Assembly: GCA_951230915.1 (NCBI GenBank) | Contig: OX579638.1 | Location: 8,760,696-8,824,695, forward strand | Length of the DNA: 64,000 nucleotides | Reading direction: 5' to 3' | DNA from: Antitrichia curtipendula | Lineage: Eukaryota > Streptophyta > Bryopsida > Hypnales > Leucodontaceae | Shown: positions 23,975-38,161 of the stretch, piece after piece | Numbering within the stretch: the stretch's first letter is position 1 | How the letters are laid out: each line of letters starts with the position of its first letter | Position numbers and translations under genes: made by a program | The notes under the pieces: model-generated | The model's database searches: none | What the model was told of the DNA's origin: nothing | Seen by the model: the letters and a program-made list of their open reading frames with translations, nothing else

Positions 23975-26088
23975 GCCCGGTCAGATAGACGAACGAATAT
24001 GCGCTTGCAAGCTTTCACCAGCAATCTGGGATCCTCTCGGAGCGCTAGCTGGGATGAGCGTTCCTGCATGTGGGTGGCGCAATTAACGGGAAGACGTACT
24101 CTGGTCAGTGCTCGTTGCAGACTTGAAAAGAGATTCAAGCGCACGACCCGTCTCCTCCGAAAGGAAGCAGGCTCTGCCGCTGCACTGCATGTACGTCGTT
24201 GAAGGCGACATGACGCCGTCCTTTCAGTCTTTTGGCTCAAGCAAGTTGTTCCACAGGAAGTGTGGAGAGAAAGCACTGATCAACTTACTAGTTAGCCATA
24301 AGGGGATGGAATTCTTGAGATAGAAGGGGATGGACATGGATACATAATTATGGAGTTTGGGGTTATAAAAGGATATTTCGTTAAAATTGTGATATTCTTC
24401 CACCATTTTTTCATTCATTTTATAGGACTAGTATAGATTTCAGACCACATGATCTAAAATCTAGGATTGATTTGCATTTCAAAACACATGGTCTAAACCT
24501 AAAAGTGTCAAATTTGTAGAATATTGCCATTTTAACAAAATATCCGTTTACATTAGAATAAGAAGACCAAGAAAATGGGAAAGTAGATGAAGATGGGAGA
24601 ACGTAGCCCGCTCTCGATCCAATCAAAGAAGAGAGATAATGGGACATATAACCAATTCATGTGTATTTAGTGCTCGGGTCTACATGTCAAGGATCCAAAG
24701 AATGGCCATTCCTTTTGTTAGGCCTATTGTAGCTCGGTTAGCCTTGAGTTCTAGTCTAAATTTTTCAACAAATTAAAGTGTCCGGACTAAAGTTGTGTAG
24801 GTATTGCACTTTTTCTAATAGTACAAGACAATCTTAATAGTAAAGAAGCAGGGGAAGTAACCAAAATTGATTGATTTTTGAAAATTTATATTGTTGTCTT
24901 ACACAAAATGCATTATTTTTCAAGTTAGTTATATTGGATCTGACCTATTGTAGGTATCTTTACTAATTGTCCTATGGATATTCAATGTAGGTGGTATTTA
25001 GATAGTTGCCCTAATGAACCCCGTAGAAGTTTAGATATCACCTAAGTAGGTGGTTGTCCAAACAAACATCAAGGAAGTAAGATACTTGCTACTGGTATTA
25101 GTATTAGTATCAATATTGGATTCAAAAATTGTATATATGCACAATTTTGGCATGGCCGGCTAAAATCCTCCCCTCATATAGTATATACCATTAGAATTTT
25201 GCATTATTTAAAAGAACTTCCTTCACTTCAAACCCTAAGTGCCTAACCAACATAATTGATCAATTTAAAAATTCAAGTTCATTTTTGTGTAGGCAATTAA
25301 ATCCCTTTATTGATTAAATTTTTTTTATGGATATTGTTGAAGGTTAACTACTAAAAGTTTTATTTTGCACAAAAATATAATTTTTTTTAGAGGTATTCTA
25401 AGGCATATAATTATATTTACCATTAGTGGATGAGTAGAGCTTGCTAATTTTACTTTGTTTCCTAGATTTTAGCAAAGCTTGCCAATTTACTTGATTGAGA
25501 TCTAAAAAAATGTATTTATTCATTTGCTTTAAAAATGGTCCCAATAGAAAGAATAAATCATTTTTATGATTATCATCTTTGAAATATAAACATGCAAATG
25601 TTGATTTAGAGTTATTTGCAATTTTTACTTATGAAAAAAAATTGGATATCAATAATTGCAAGGTGGATTGTATAATGAGTTTGATTGCTCTTTACTTGAA
25701 TTTAAGGTTTTTATGGAAGTGCATTTTGATGTGCAAACACAATTTGTAGTTATTCATGTTATCCCCCATCCTCCCAAGCTCTTATTTGCAAATTTTTCAA
25801 ACATTGTGGAGACAAAAAACATACTAAAAATAAAATTCATAATTTTTTCTTGTTATAATCTCACAACTATGCAATTTCGTATTGAAAACTAGTATGCACA
25901 ATATTAAGTAAGTTCTTTAAACATTTATACAGTTAGATTTTGGAAAAAAAATTAATTTGCTTCATTAGTAATAACTAAGTATAAACCCACGTTCTTTTTT
26001 CATAGGAAAAACACACTTAGAAAGGCTTAAGTACTTAGGGATTAACACTTATTTCTAATCTCTTGATCCTTAGAGGAAAGAAAATAGC
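23975..26088. other. Upstream region of the B3 locus, then AT-rich DNA
   Basis: 23,975-24,280 keeps genic composition and holds a 133-codon minus frame without recognisable features. From about 24,280 the sequence becomes AT-rich with no gene or clear element ends. Confidence 0.35.
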
Positions 26089-26390
26089 CATTACATGTTT
26101 TTCAGCCCTAGTGGAGGGCTGCGAGTTCCCCAGGGTTCACAGACTCTAGAGCTGTCTAGAACTACGCCGCAGTAGCTGCGTGACGTGGCAGATAGACTGC
26201 CACGTCATATATAAAATATTTTTTTTTTCCAAAAAAATATATAATTTTTTTGTTCGTCTTGTTTTTTCATTTTCATTTTAAGATTTTTTTTTTTTCAAAT
26301 TCTTTTTTTCAAATTTTTTTTACTACCGAAGGAACAACGTCGGGAACAGGTCCAAAACGGCCCTCCAGACCCCCCAAAAATCATCTAATG
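26089..26390. mobile_element. Family C MITE, copy b
   Basis: 302 bp from CATTACATG to CATCTAATG. It shows the full family organisation: 'cagccctagtggagggctgc', an internal palindrome TGACGTGGCA...TGCCACGTCA at about 26,181-26,208, a T-rich stretch, then 'aacggccctccagacc'. The flanks show no duplication. Confidence 0.8.
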
Positions 26391-26899
26391 TTATAAACTA
26401 TTTTTTGCAATCTCATAATTGTCCAGTATAACTTCTTCCATTTAAATTAGAAAAAAAAAAAAAAATTGTTTATACTCATTTCACTAGATATGATACTTTT
26501 GAAATAAGTTTATTTAAAATCAATAAGTTGTATTCAAATTATAAGATTCTTTAGTTTTGGTTACATTCATTTTCATTGTTTTAAAAAAAAAATAGAAATT
26601 AGATGGTAGGAAGTAAAACAATCCATGTGGGATATGTAAATGTTTAGAATTAGTAGAAGCTGAATCTTCAAATTATCCCATATCCTTTGAGATTTCATAA
26701 AGGACAATGACTTTCATTATGAAAATGACCTCTCTACCCTCTGTTCTCATTAAATGGCAATGTAAAATTTTCTTTGCTATGTTATCAGAAATTTACTTGA
26801 TGGTAGAGGGTCTTTATACACGTTGACTTATATTGGAAATTTTTTAATTTTGAAATAACTTGATCATTTTTAATTTTTATTGAATTCAACAATTTAACA
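26391..26899. other. AT-rich intergenic DNA, no gene seen
   Basis: No coding signal on either strand. Confidence 0.35.
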
Positions 26900-27135
26900 A
26901 CACTAGTATGTGAACCTAGAAATGTAAGCCTATAAACCTTCAATCTAGATGTAAGTAGGTACTCTACAACTATTGATGGTGTTTGTAACATACATACTTA
27001 TAATATAAGTACCCTATAACCATAGAAGGTGCTTATAACATAGACACCTATAATTATAAAAAAGTGCCTATAATATAGATACCTATAATATAGGAGTCTA
27101 GACTCATGGAATCAAGATCCCACGCTCACATGCAA
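26900..27135. repeat. Family D repeat without the hairpin
   Basis: It matches both flanks of the 10.4-11.16 kb hairpin: 'tatgtgaacctagaaatg', 'ggtactctacaac', 'ataaccatagaaggtgct', 'cctataatatag', and ends near 'caagatcccacgctcacatg'. It serves as the comparator lacking the inserted hairpin. Confidence 0.5.
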
Positions 27136-27279
27136 GCAACTATGCCAAACATACAGTATTTGAAGAGAATGCCAAAGCTTTTTAGTGTCAATGTACTTGG
27201 GGATGTGCTTGAAGAGTTTGGATGCCTATATATATGTTCTAAAGGTATATTCCCATCTAACATTTGCAAATTTCCAATG

Positions 27280-28151
27280 TTAACTTCTAAATGATTTGGA
27301 GTATGTTTCAACCAAAAACACTCTAAAAGTACCATTTCTACAATAAGTACCATATTTTAGGAAAAAAATTATTTTTAGATATATGTAACAATAAGATCTT
27401 GTAGTATGCTGGATTGAAAAGATGCGAGAAAAATTTCAAAATTTCCACCTTGTAGATTGCAAGATATTAGCGTTTGAAGTGACAAAAATCCTTATTTGGG
27501 TTTTTAAAAAAAATTGGGCAATTGCACTTCACAAGGTCACATTTGTATGAAAAAATGTCCAAATGGTGGTGCTTCTTTAGATTCCTTCTTCAAGTCAAGT
27601 TGGCTATATGCTTGAAAAATTTCAAATCATTTGGATTTGTACAACATCTAGGAAAAAAATAGTAAGCAGAAAGAAATAGAGAGTAATTTAAAATACTAAA
27701 TTATTAACAATTTGTTTATTGAAAAATGCCAATCCCAATGGTTGTAATGTTGTAATAAGAAATCTACACCTAACATTTTTTTTATTATTTAACTATCTAC
27801 AAAAAACTTTAAACTAAAACTCCTCATAACTTTCATCTCATTAATCAAAATGGAATGATTGAAATCTTTCTACGTATATATAAATTTGGAGAACCAATTT
27901 CGAATTTGTATTTAGTTAAAAAGTGATTTCTAAAGAATTTTTTTTTTATGCCTAGGCAATGAAAACTACATATCATACAATTATTTTTTAACCATGTAGT
28001 CAAAAGTTATGAAATTTTTTGGGCGTCAAGCTACTCTTTGGGCACATGTTGTGTGAAAATCTCAAAGAAAAAAAATAAAAGTTCCATTTGTAGTGAATTA
28101 CCCAAAATTGCTATGTTGCTCAAAAACACAGTTTAGACATTTAGGGGTTAA
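27280..28151. mobile_element. Family A element, copy 4
   Basis: The right end TTTAGGGGTTAA is intact; the left end is degenerate (TTAACTTCTAAATG). 872 bp, inverted relative to copy 1. At about 27,840 it contains 'ctcattaatcaaaatgg', the paralogous empty site for the nested insertion at 29,525. Confidence 0.8.
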
Positions 28152-28905
28152 TTCTAAAATGACGTTGTCAACACAAAGTGTCTAATGGATGACTTTCGGT
28201 AATACTATAGAAACAAATAATGTACCTACTAGTGCAAGAATTGAATAATCTTTGAGTGAGTAGGGTGATTGCACACTACGGTCACCCCCCTACAAATATA
28301 CAATCCAGCAAAAACTAGTACAAAATGTACTAAAGTTAGTTCAAAATGTATGAAAAATATAAGACTTTGATCTTTTTTTTTTAGGCACAAAAATTATAGG
28401 AAAATTAACTCCAAACTTTCATCTTGTGTAGAAATTTTGCCATGACTACGATTTTGGACAACCATAGTGTGCTTTAACCCAATACCTATCACTAAGATGG
28501 AATCATTTTTAGGGTTAAAAGATAAAATCTACGTATAAGTAGGAAATAATCCATTTTTTTATGGTAGTCAAGTTTGGAATTGTTGTAGTTGTTACTTAAG
28601 TATGCATTGTTCTTACATGTCTAAAAATTATCAATTCTTGTCTAATCAAAGCACTTAGAATTTCAAGTCAATGAGCAAGTTTTCTTGGTTGCTACAACAA
28701 CTTGGCTTGCCATAGCTTCAACCTTGGTTTGCAAGGTTTGCAAGGAATACTTATACAACTTGCAAATTTTGGGTATAATTTACTGTGGTGCCCAAAACCA
28801 ACTTTCAATCAACACTCAAACATCACCATTGATTGTAGTATGGTAAACAAGCAACTAGAAAATGTGTGAATCAATCCTAAATCCAACCACAAAACTATGA
28901 CAACT
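28152..28905. other. AT-rich intergenic DNA, no gene seen
   Basis: No coding signal and no clear element ends. Confidence 0.4.
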
Positions 28906-29524
28906 TTAATTCCTAAAGGTCAGAAACTATGTTTTACCAAAACCACTTCAAAACTATTATTTCTAATACAAGTACCAAATTTTTGAAAAAGAATATTTTT
29001 GAAAAAATGTAACCGTAGGATCTTGTATTAAAATAGTTTGAAAAGTTGTGAAATATTTTTTAGAAATTCCTCACTGTGTGGATTGCAAGATAATAGCGTT
29101 TGAATTGACAAAAATCCTTTGTTTGTCCCTGCAAAAATCCGGGCAGTTGCACTTCAGAAGGTCACATTTGTATGAAAAAATGTCCAAAATGGTAGTTACT
29201 CTTTAGATTCATTCTTCAAGGCAAGTTGGCTACATGATTAAAAAAATTTAGATCATTTGGAATTGTAAAACATATAGGAAAAAAATAGTAAGTAGAAAGA
29301 GGTAGAGAATGATTCAAAATACTAAATTGTTAAGAATTTAAACATGGAATTGAAAAATGCCAATTCCAACGGTTGTAATGTTGTAATAAAAAATCTACAC
29401 CCAATATTTTTATTTTTTTTCAAAAATATTGAAAATTGAGTTAAATAAAGGACTCCAAAGTTTATCTTAGAGTAAAGATTTCATAACTACCCTCAAACTA
29501 AAACTTCTCATAACTTTCATCTCA

Positions 29525-30742
29525 TTAACTCTTAAAGGGTCAAACACCATTTTTTGACAACATAGCAATTTTGGGCAGCTCGCTACGACCGGAATTTTAT
29601 TTATTTTTCTTTGAAATTTTCACACAAGATGTGCCTGAGGAGTAGCTTTAAGGCCCAACAATTTTCATAACTTTTGACTACGTGGTTAAAAAGTTATTGT
29701 ATGATATGTCATTTTCATTGGGCAGCGGGCAGCTTGGACAACTGAAAAAGCTGCTTTAAAAATCACTTTTCTTAAAAACAAAATTTGAAATTAGTTCTTT
29801 AGACTTATATATACGTAGAAAGCTTTGGATGATTCCATTTTGATTAATGTGATGAAAGTTATGAGGAGTTTTAGTTTGTGGGTAGTTATGGAATTTCTAC
29901 TCTAAGATAAACTTTGAAGTCCTTTATCTAATTCAATTTTCAATTTTTTTGAAAAAAACAAAAACATTGAGTGTAGATTGTTTATTACAACATTACATTG
30001 GCATTTTTTAATTTCATATATTTAAATTCTTAACAATTTAGTGTTTTGAACATTCTCTACCTCTTTCTACTTACTATTTTTTCCTTATATGTTTTACAAT
30101 TCCAAATGATCTGAAAATTTTCATTACATGTTTTTCAGCCCCTGTGGAGGGCTGCAAGTTCCCCAGGGTTCCTAGAGTCTGAAGCTGTTTGGAACTGCGC
30201 CGCAGCAGCTGCATGACATGGCACAGCGACTGCCACGTCATACAAAAAAAAATTAAAATATTGTTCATCTTGTTTTTCCATTTTAAGATTTTAAGATTTT
30301 TTTTTTTTGAATTTTTTTTTTTGACAGCAGCTGTTCTTTTGCTACCGGGGGAACAGCGCCGGGAACAGGCCCGAAACGGCCCTCCAGACCCTCCAAAAAT
30401 CATCTAATGCAAGCATGTATCTAACTTGCCTTGAAGAATGAATCCAAAGAGTAACCACCATTTTGGACATTTTTTCATATAAATGTGACCTTGTGAAGTG
30501 CAGCTGCCCGGATTTTCGCAGGGACAGAAGAAAGATTTTTGTCAATTCAAACACTACTATCTTGCAATCCACATCGTGAAAATTTCTGAATTTTTTTCCA
30601 CAACTTCTCAAACTAGTTCCATACAAGATCCCATGGTTACATTTTTCCACAAATATTTTTTTCTAAATTTTGATACTTGTATTAAAATAGCAGTTTTGGA
30701 GCGTTTTTGGTGAAAACATAGTCTATGACTTTTAGGGGTTAA
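29525..30742. mobile_element. Family A element, copy 6 (nested inside copy 5)
   Basis: The left end is TTAACTCTTAAAGGG, the right end CTTTTAGGGGTTAA. It is 1,218 bp because a family C element (30,122-30,409) is inserted in it; without that, 930 bp remain. Flanking TTAA is present on both sides, while related copies carry a single TTAA at this site. Confidence 0.85.
30122..30409. mobile_element. Family C MITE, copy c (innermost of the nest)
   Basis: 288 bp from CATTACATG to CATCTAATG. Its flanks join as 'gaaaatttt' plus 'caagcatgta'. This equals the uninterrupted sequence in family A copy 1 at about 4,974-4,991, so no target duplication is visible. It has the characteristic GC-rich ends and poly-T interior. 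Confidence 0.85.
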
Positions 30743-31059
30743 TAAAAATGGAATGATTCAAAGCTTCTTATGTATATATAAATCTAAAGAACCAATTTCA
30801 AATTTTTTATTTTTAAAAAAAGTGATTTTTAAAGAAGTTTTTTTTAGCTGCCCAGGATGCCCAATGAAAATGACATATCATGCAATAACTTTTTATCACG
30901 TAGTCAAAAGTTATGAAAATTGTTGGACCTTAAAGCTATTCCTTGGGCACATCTTGTGTGAAAATTTCAAAGAAAAAAAATAAAAATTTCGATTGTAGTA
31001 AGCTGCCCAAAATTGCTATGCTGTCCAAAAAAAACGGTGTTTGGTCCTTTAGGGGTTAA

Positions 31060-32293
31060 GTAACAAGCACAAACAAGCAACAATACATAACACCACATGG
31101 ATTCAATAAAAATCTTCATCTTTGAGAAATTTAGCCCCTACAAAAAATCTGATAACTTTATCATGATTACTCCAAAAACACCCAGCCACCTCAGATTCTG
31201 ACTAGCATTTAGGACTAGCATTTAGGGTTGAACTCAGCATGCCATCCCATAGACCGTGGGTTTTGAATCAAGATGTGATATTAGAGAAGATGCTATTATA
31301 GAGGGATATGTAACGTGAATAGCCTGGTACCAAGGATTGCAATGTCAAGACCATGTGGACAGACACTGTAAACGGGACAGACCATCCAGATGACGAGATT
31401 GCATTCGGCTTCCAAAGACTGCAGCAAAATTGGCTATGGCCGCGACCTGTTTGCGAGGCAGTCGTTTGCAGAATGTTGCCGAGAGCTGTGAACGATTGAT
31501 GTTTTTGTTTTTTTTCGGATTAGATGCCAACATTTACCTCCGAGGGCTCTGAAAATTGTTGTATTGAAATACAGCAGAGAGAGAAACCCGGCGCGCAGGG
31601 AAGGTTCACTGCCTCGAATATCCAATTGCTGTTCGTCAAATTCGTGGAACTGGCATTTCTGAGTTTTCTGATTTGGATCTCGAGAAAATTCGACCTCAAT
31701 GCGTGTTTCTGACCATGGCTCGAAGGTCCTGACAAGCTGGTAGTGCAGGAAGGCATTAATATCTCCATGGCGTATGAGAGATAACTCTGTCAAGTCCGCT
31801 TGTATCCTAAACGCGAAGCAATTAATAGAGCAATCTTGGATTTGTTGTGAATTAAAACTTGACTCGACATGGAGATGGTGAATCCCATGGCGGATTGACG
31901 CTGAGTCTCTTTAACGTGAGCGAGTATGGGATCACAAATAGCAATGTTGCCTCAGAACACGGTGATGACTTGTTCCTGCGTGAAATGATCTCCGTTAGGC
32001 CGGATTGATGAAGTGACTGAATCTGTGAACATGTCATAGTATTTCTTGTCTCCTTTTTTAGCACCACGCTGCGAGAACGTTGTTATACGAATTTCTTATG
32101 TGTACTGGAAGAAACACTATTGCAGGTCGAGTTGATTGAAGGAGTGACTTGATTTGCGAATGGCATGTCTTTGTATTTTTGTTTCCGCTGTTAGCATGGA
32201 GCCTCTGAGAATATCGTAACATGGATTGATTTCTTACTTAAGCTGGAAGAAACGGTATTGAAAATATTGAAATTAACTAATAATTAGCATGCC
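31060..32293 (+). promoter_or_regulatory. Upstream region of ECHIDNA with degenerate tandem repeats
   Basis: Genic composition begins near 31,330. A 119-codon minus-strand frame (31,434-31,793) is unrecognised. Between about 32,004 and 32,265 two units of some 130 bp are related: 'ggattgatgaagtgactgaat' resembles 'ttgattgaaggagtgacttga', and 'actggaagaaacactattg' resembles 'gctggaagaaacggtattg'. A further fragment lies at 32,431-32,474 in intron 1. An untranslated 5' exon may lie here. Confidence 0.4.
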
Positions 32294-34042
<1,749 letters not shown>

Positions 34043-34762
34043 GTGAATGGGGTTCCAGGTGAGAAGCATGACGTTGTGACAAAACAATGATAGAAGCGTC
34101 ACCAAAGATTTACTTGCTGACGGGTAATATTGAATTCCACATCTGCACACATGCCTCTCATATGAGACAAATTAAGGAAAAAGATTTTAACCCCTAAGTG
34201 CCTACCTCAACATCCAGAATTTTGAACACCAGGTCCCGAAGTTAATATAGCCTTGAGACAGTCAGGACTACCGTTAGTGGTAATGCATACACCTACACGT
34301 TTGAGTTTTAAACGGAAACTTGAGGGTCGTAAAACCCCGTCACAGTTGTTGAGTCAGGAGAACGACTTTAAAAGATGCCACAAATGATTCAACCTCACTT
34401 TGTCTTGATTATTAGACCAGGTCTCCACAACACCAACCAAGCTCCAGAAGTTCTGCCGTAACAGGCCTCCAGGAACCCTATCGTATTCTCAGGAACAGAA
34501 CAGTATGCACTATGCAGTACCATGTCCTACTTTCCTCCCTTTCCTTCACTCTGTTTACTACCCACCACTTCCTCATTCAGTTCCACTACAGCACCTCGGG
34601 TCATCAGAGATTAACACCAACCTTCGTCGCCACTGGATTCTGCTGAATGCTCCTTAACCTTCTTCCAATACCATGTCCTTATTGTATCACCCCTTTTTGC
34701 CACAGTGACTTCTAACTCAACTGCTGTGTGGTAATTTGCGAGTCACAAAAGTCTTACAGCCC
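34043..34762. other. Convergent intergenic region between ECHIDNA and SKA3
   Basis: It holds the 3' ends of both neighbours. No separate gene is seen. A lone TTAACCCCTAAG at about 34,190 has no partner terminus. Confidence 0.4.
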
Positions 34763-37700
34763 TCAAACACGTATCCGGTAAGTAGTCACGCCGTTAGTAT
34801 TTTGAGTTGCAAGTTTGTCCACGTTAATTAAAAACCATGCTGTTGCTTTAGACCCTGCAAAAAAAGTGAAGATGAAAAACATCAATTTAGTCAGCCTGCA
34901 ATAGGTTACATCATTGCATCTATTTATTCTACAATTGAGCACATTCGCCGCCATAAAAGTGAGGATTTGGTGCAACCGCCTACCGCTCCAAAGCTAGAGT
35001 GCTATAGCCGAAATTTTTTGCTTCAGAAACCGCTCTTCACTGCGAAGGGATTTTTGCTTATGAACATCGTCCGGTCACTCAAAAAAGAAGCATGAATAAA
35101 TAATGCTTAAAGTGAGTACCTAGGCCAAGAGCTTGAACATCTTCTCGATCAAGAACATATTGGTTGGCGTGCTGTTCCTCCATGCTACGCTGCTTTATTA
35201 ACTCATTGATTTTGGTGACTGCACTGTTAAGTTCCTGATAGAACATGAGAGCGTCAGGAACCATGAGTGATTTGACGAGGAAATGAACCTAAGTCACTGC
35301 AAAGATCAAACTCCAGCTACAAAGATGACCAAGAACAAATATATTACAAAGACATAACAAGATGCATACTCTCAGATACGCTTGCAAAACAACAGCACAT
35401 TGAAGATAGGTACTGGAGAATAAAAGTTAGGCACTACCTGCATTGAAACCTGAAGCTTAATCCATATGGGAGCGTTGTCGTATTGTGCACTCGTTACTTC
35501 ATCTAACAATGCCACTTTCTTGGTTTCTAAGCATTGAAAAGGCACATCTGAATCACATGACACATGACGGTTACTCCAGTGAGAAATCTACGCTCTTCCA
35601 CCTGAACTTACGAGTTGTTGACCTACGAATAAAGTATCAGGCTCAATTAAACTGTGAGATAAAACGGTTTATAAAATACCCAAAATTTTCACTCGAGGGA
35701 TTGCCGTCATCGTGTACTCAAGATGTTTTGTTCACAGAGTCAGAAGAGAAACTACGTAACGGTTGGTGAATGAACCTTTCTTAGAAATAGTACAAGTTGG
35801 TGCTGAATTCTTAGTTCCAATACTATACTCGCTTCCAAATTTATCAGAGATAACTGGTCCGAGGTGCCTATCATCATTTCCATAGGTTGACCCAAATTTT
35901 GTTGTCGGTATACTAGGAGGTGGTGGATGTTTTATTTCTGCTTCGGAATTCCACTGACTGCCGTACTTCGTCTTCAAACTATCCTCCTCAGCCATCGCCC
36001 ATCTGCAATGATTTCACAAAAGCGTCAACTAATTTAGCATCTTCCAAAAAAGAAAAAGTTACCTCAATCCATCGATTGCTCTTGGACAAGGAAACAAAAA
36101 AAGGTTCAGAGTCAGCAACAGTCTACGACGCATGTAGTGAGGGGCATCATTGCATTATGATGACCTTATGTCCTTGTACAACTTTTAAATTTTTGAAAAG
36201 GCTCTGAACAACACAATCACGTCATTCGGTAGAGAAAGGATTACTTTGGGCTTATCTTGGAATCTTCCCGTGGTGGCGATTCTGCAAATGTCAGTTTATA
36301 TTGAGGTGGGTGAACAGAGCCAGACCCCTCCCCAGGTTCCTCTGAAAATATCCAGCACACAACGTCAGAATATTATATACAAGTGTCATTTCTTAGTGAA
36401 CACAACAACCGGTGAAGACTACCATGAAAGTAGTATGAGATGTTCCAGATGAACCGCATACGCTTGCATCGGTTTGAACCCTGTGTTACTTTGCTTTTTT
36501 CTATCCTTGAGAATTGCATGTAGCAGTAACAAAGTAAAGCATATAAATTGACCACATCACGTCAAACTGTTCAACAAACTACCACTTCCACTCGGAAATT
36601 TAAAAACAAGCGTAGTACAGTGCTAAAATATTGATTTGAAAATATTACACTCACCTTGACCAGCCAGCGCAGAGAGGCTGGTTGCCGAAATACCAAGGCT
36701 TTCCAGATTTCCAATGTCTCCAAGGTCGCTAAATCTGCTCTAAGCTTAGGAACAATAATCAACAATGAAACTAGCAATCTCCACAAGACATTGTTCAGTA
36801 AGGAATTAATTCATAAACAATTCATGCATTCCACAGGAAAATATTATGGGAGGATACAAAGGGCTGTACTCAGCGTCTTTTTTCACAGTACTGGTTTGAT
36901 GTGAGAGAACCATGGGAGTTACACCAGATGCTTCATAGTCATTGGTTGAAGATGCAGGAGCCCCAGATCTTGGTGGAGAAATTGCCTCGACTGGATTTTG
37001 CGAATCTGTCTCAATTTCCTTGTGTGAGGGATCCTCCACAACCTCGCCAATATACTTGGGTGCTTCCACTGCAAAAAATCAGAACGTCCTTCTTAGACTC
37101 AACGGAAGACACCATTGTCACTATAGATCCCGTCTCAAAGCTACAACAAATGTAGAGGATGTCAATCGTTCACCTTGCAACCGTTCCAACTTAGAAGTGA
37201 ACTGGAGACGGTAATCAAACCGCTGAATAGCACTGTAAGTTGATAGTACTCAGCCCTCCACTTATCTCTAAAATTGCAACATCCATTCCAAATACTGCAA
37301 ACTTAGTTATCATATGAATAGCACCTGGCGAGTAACCATACTGCTGCAGTTGGAGTTCCAATTTGCGGATGTCGTCCTCATTCGATTTATACAAAGCATC
37401 GCAGTGCACTAAAAGCTCCTCAAATGATAGTGTGTCGGTTGTACTCCCCTCTAATTGTTGTAGCTCCGCCAGAGCAGAAGAGACATCATCATTCAGATCT
37501 TTTATGAAAATATCGAAATTGTCACCTGATCAGATGATATCCACAACCGTAACAACATTACTATCTCTCTTTCGAATTATGAGCGGTTGCTTGCCGAATC
37601 ATGGTCATGTGAGCAGGATGTACGGCGCAATGAGTTGTTGATTTACAATTATTATATGCAGCAACTTTGTCAAATGCGAAGACCGAATTTAAAATCTCTA

Positions 37701-38161
37701 TCTAACCTATCTGATAAAATTGGGGACAGTTAACGTGAGAGCCAGTTCTTGAACCGCGGATCCGTTCTCTAGCGGGTCCATCCCACAACTACATTTTTCA
37801 CCAAACTCCTGAAGTGGAAACAGAGATCATGACCTTACAAAAATCAATACCAAATGTTGTGATCAAATTCGGCTCACTCTCCAAGAGCAAGAACTAATAA
37901 GAAAACAGATTCTCAGCGTAAGCCTTCTGACCCAGACCGATAGCAAATTGATAAGTGATCACATTCTCACATTCTCACACCATTCGTCGTTTCATCATTG
38001 AAACAAATTATCTTCTCACCTTTCGAATCAGGTTCCGGCTTTCGTTGAACAATGGCGAGCAGTGACGAACAGCTTTTCTGAAGTTCTGAACAGTATTGAT
38101 TCAATTGATTGCACCAGGCAGTAGCCAAAGTCGATGTGCTAGGCAACCTCTGAGACGCCAT
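34763..38161 (-). CDS. SKA3: Spindle and kinetochore-associated protein 3 homologue
   Basis: SKA3 is a subunit of the Ska complex, which couples outer kinetochores to microtubules at mitosis. Ten exons give 458 residues in a continuous frame: 38161-38020, 37525-37296, 37201-37174, 37068-36870, 36737-36655, 36341-36245, 36002-35776, 35547-35438, 35288-35120, 34854-34763. All have GT-AG borders and matching phases. The N-terminal helices (about residues 1-110) end in DDIRKLELQLQQYGYSP, which closely parallels human SKA3 (DIMKIREYFQKYGYSP). A disordered middle follows. The C-terminal region (about 340-458) contains YDNAPIWIK, ELNSAVTKINELI and LGLGSKATAWFL, the plant-type conserved block. Exon 3 is only 28 bases, and the donors at 37,296 and 36,870 and the acceptor at 36,738 are the least certain. 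Identification rests on the N-terminal signature and overall layout. Confidence 0.8.

Larger units (their letters stand above)
28906..31059. mobile_element. Family A element, copy 5 (outer element of a three-level nest)
   Basis: The left end is TTAATTCCTAAAGG, the right end CCTTTAGGGGTTAA. It is interrupted by copy 6 (29,525-30,742) inserted at an internal TTAA. Removing copy 6 and one TTAA leaves 940 bp, the usual family length, with internal order continuous across the junction ('ctttcatctca' TTAA 'taaaaatggaatgattc'). Confidence 0.85.

Noticed and set aside
23875..24276. 133-codon minus frame upstream of the B3 gene
   Set aside because: Arg/Ser/Leu-rich, no splice logic or homology that I can recognise.
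34188..34202. Family A-like terminus TTAACCCCTAAG
   Set aside because: No partner terminus, no family interior on either side; likely chance.
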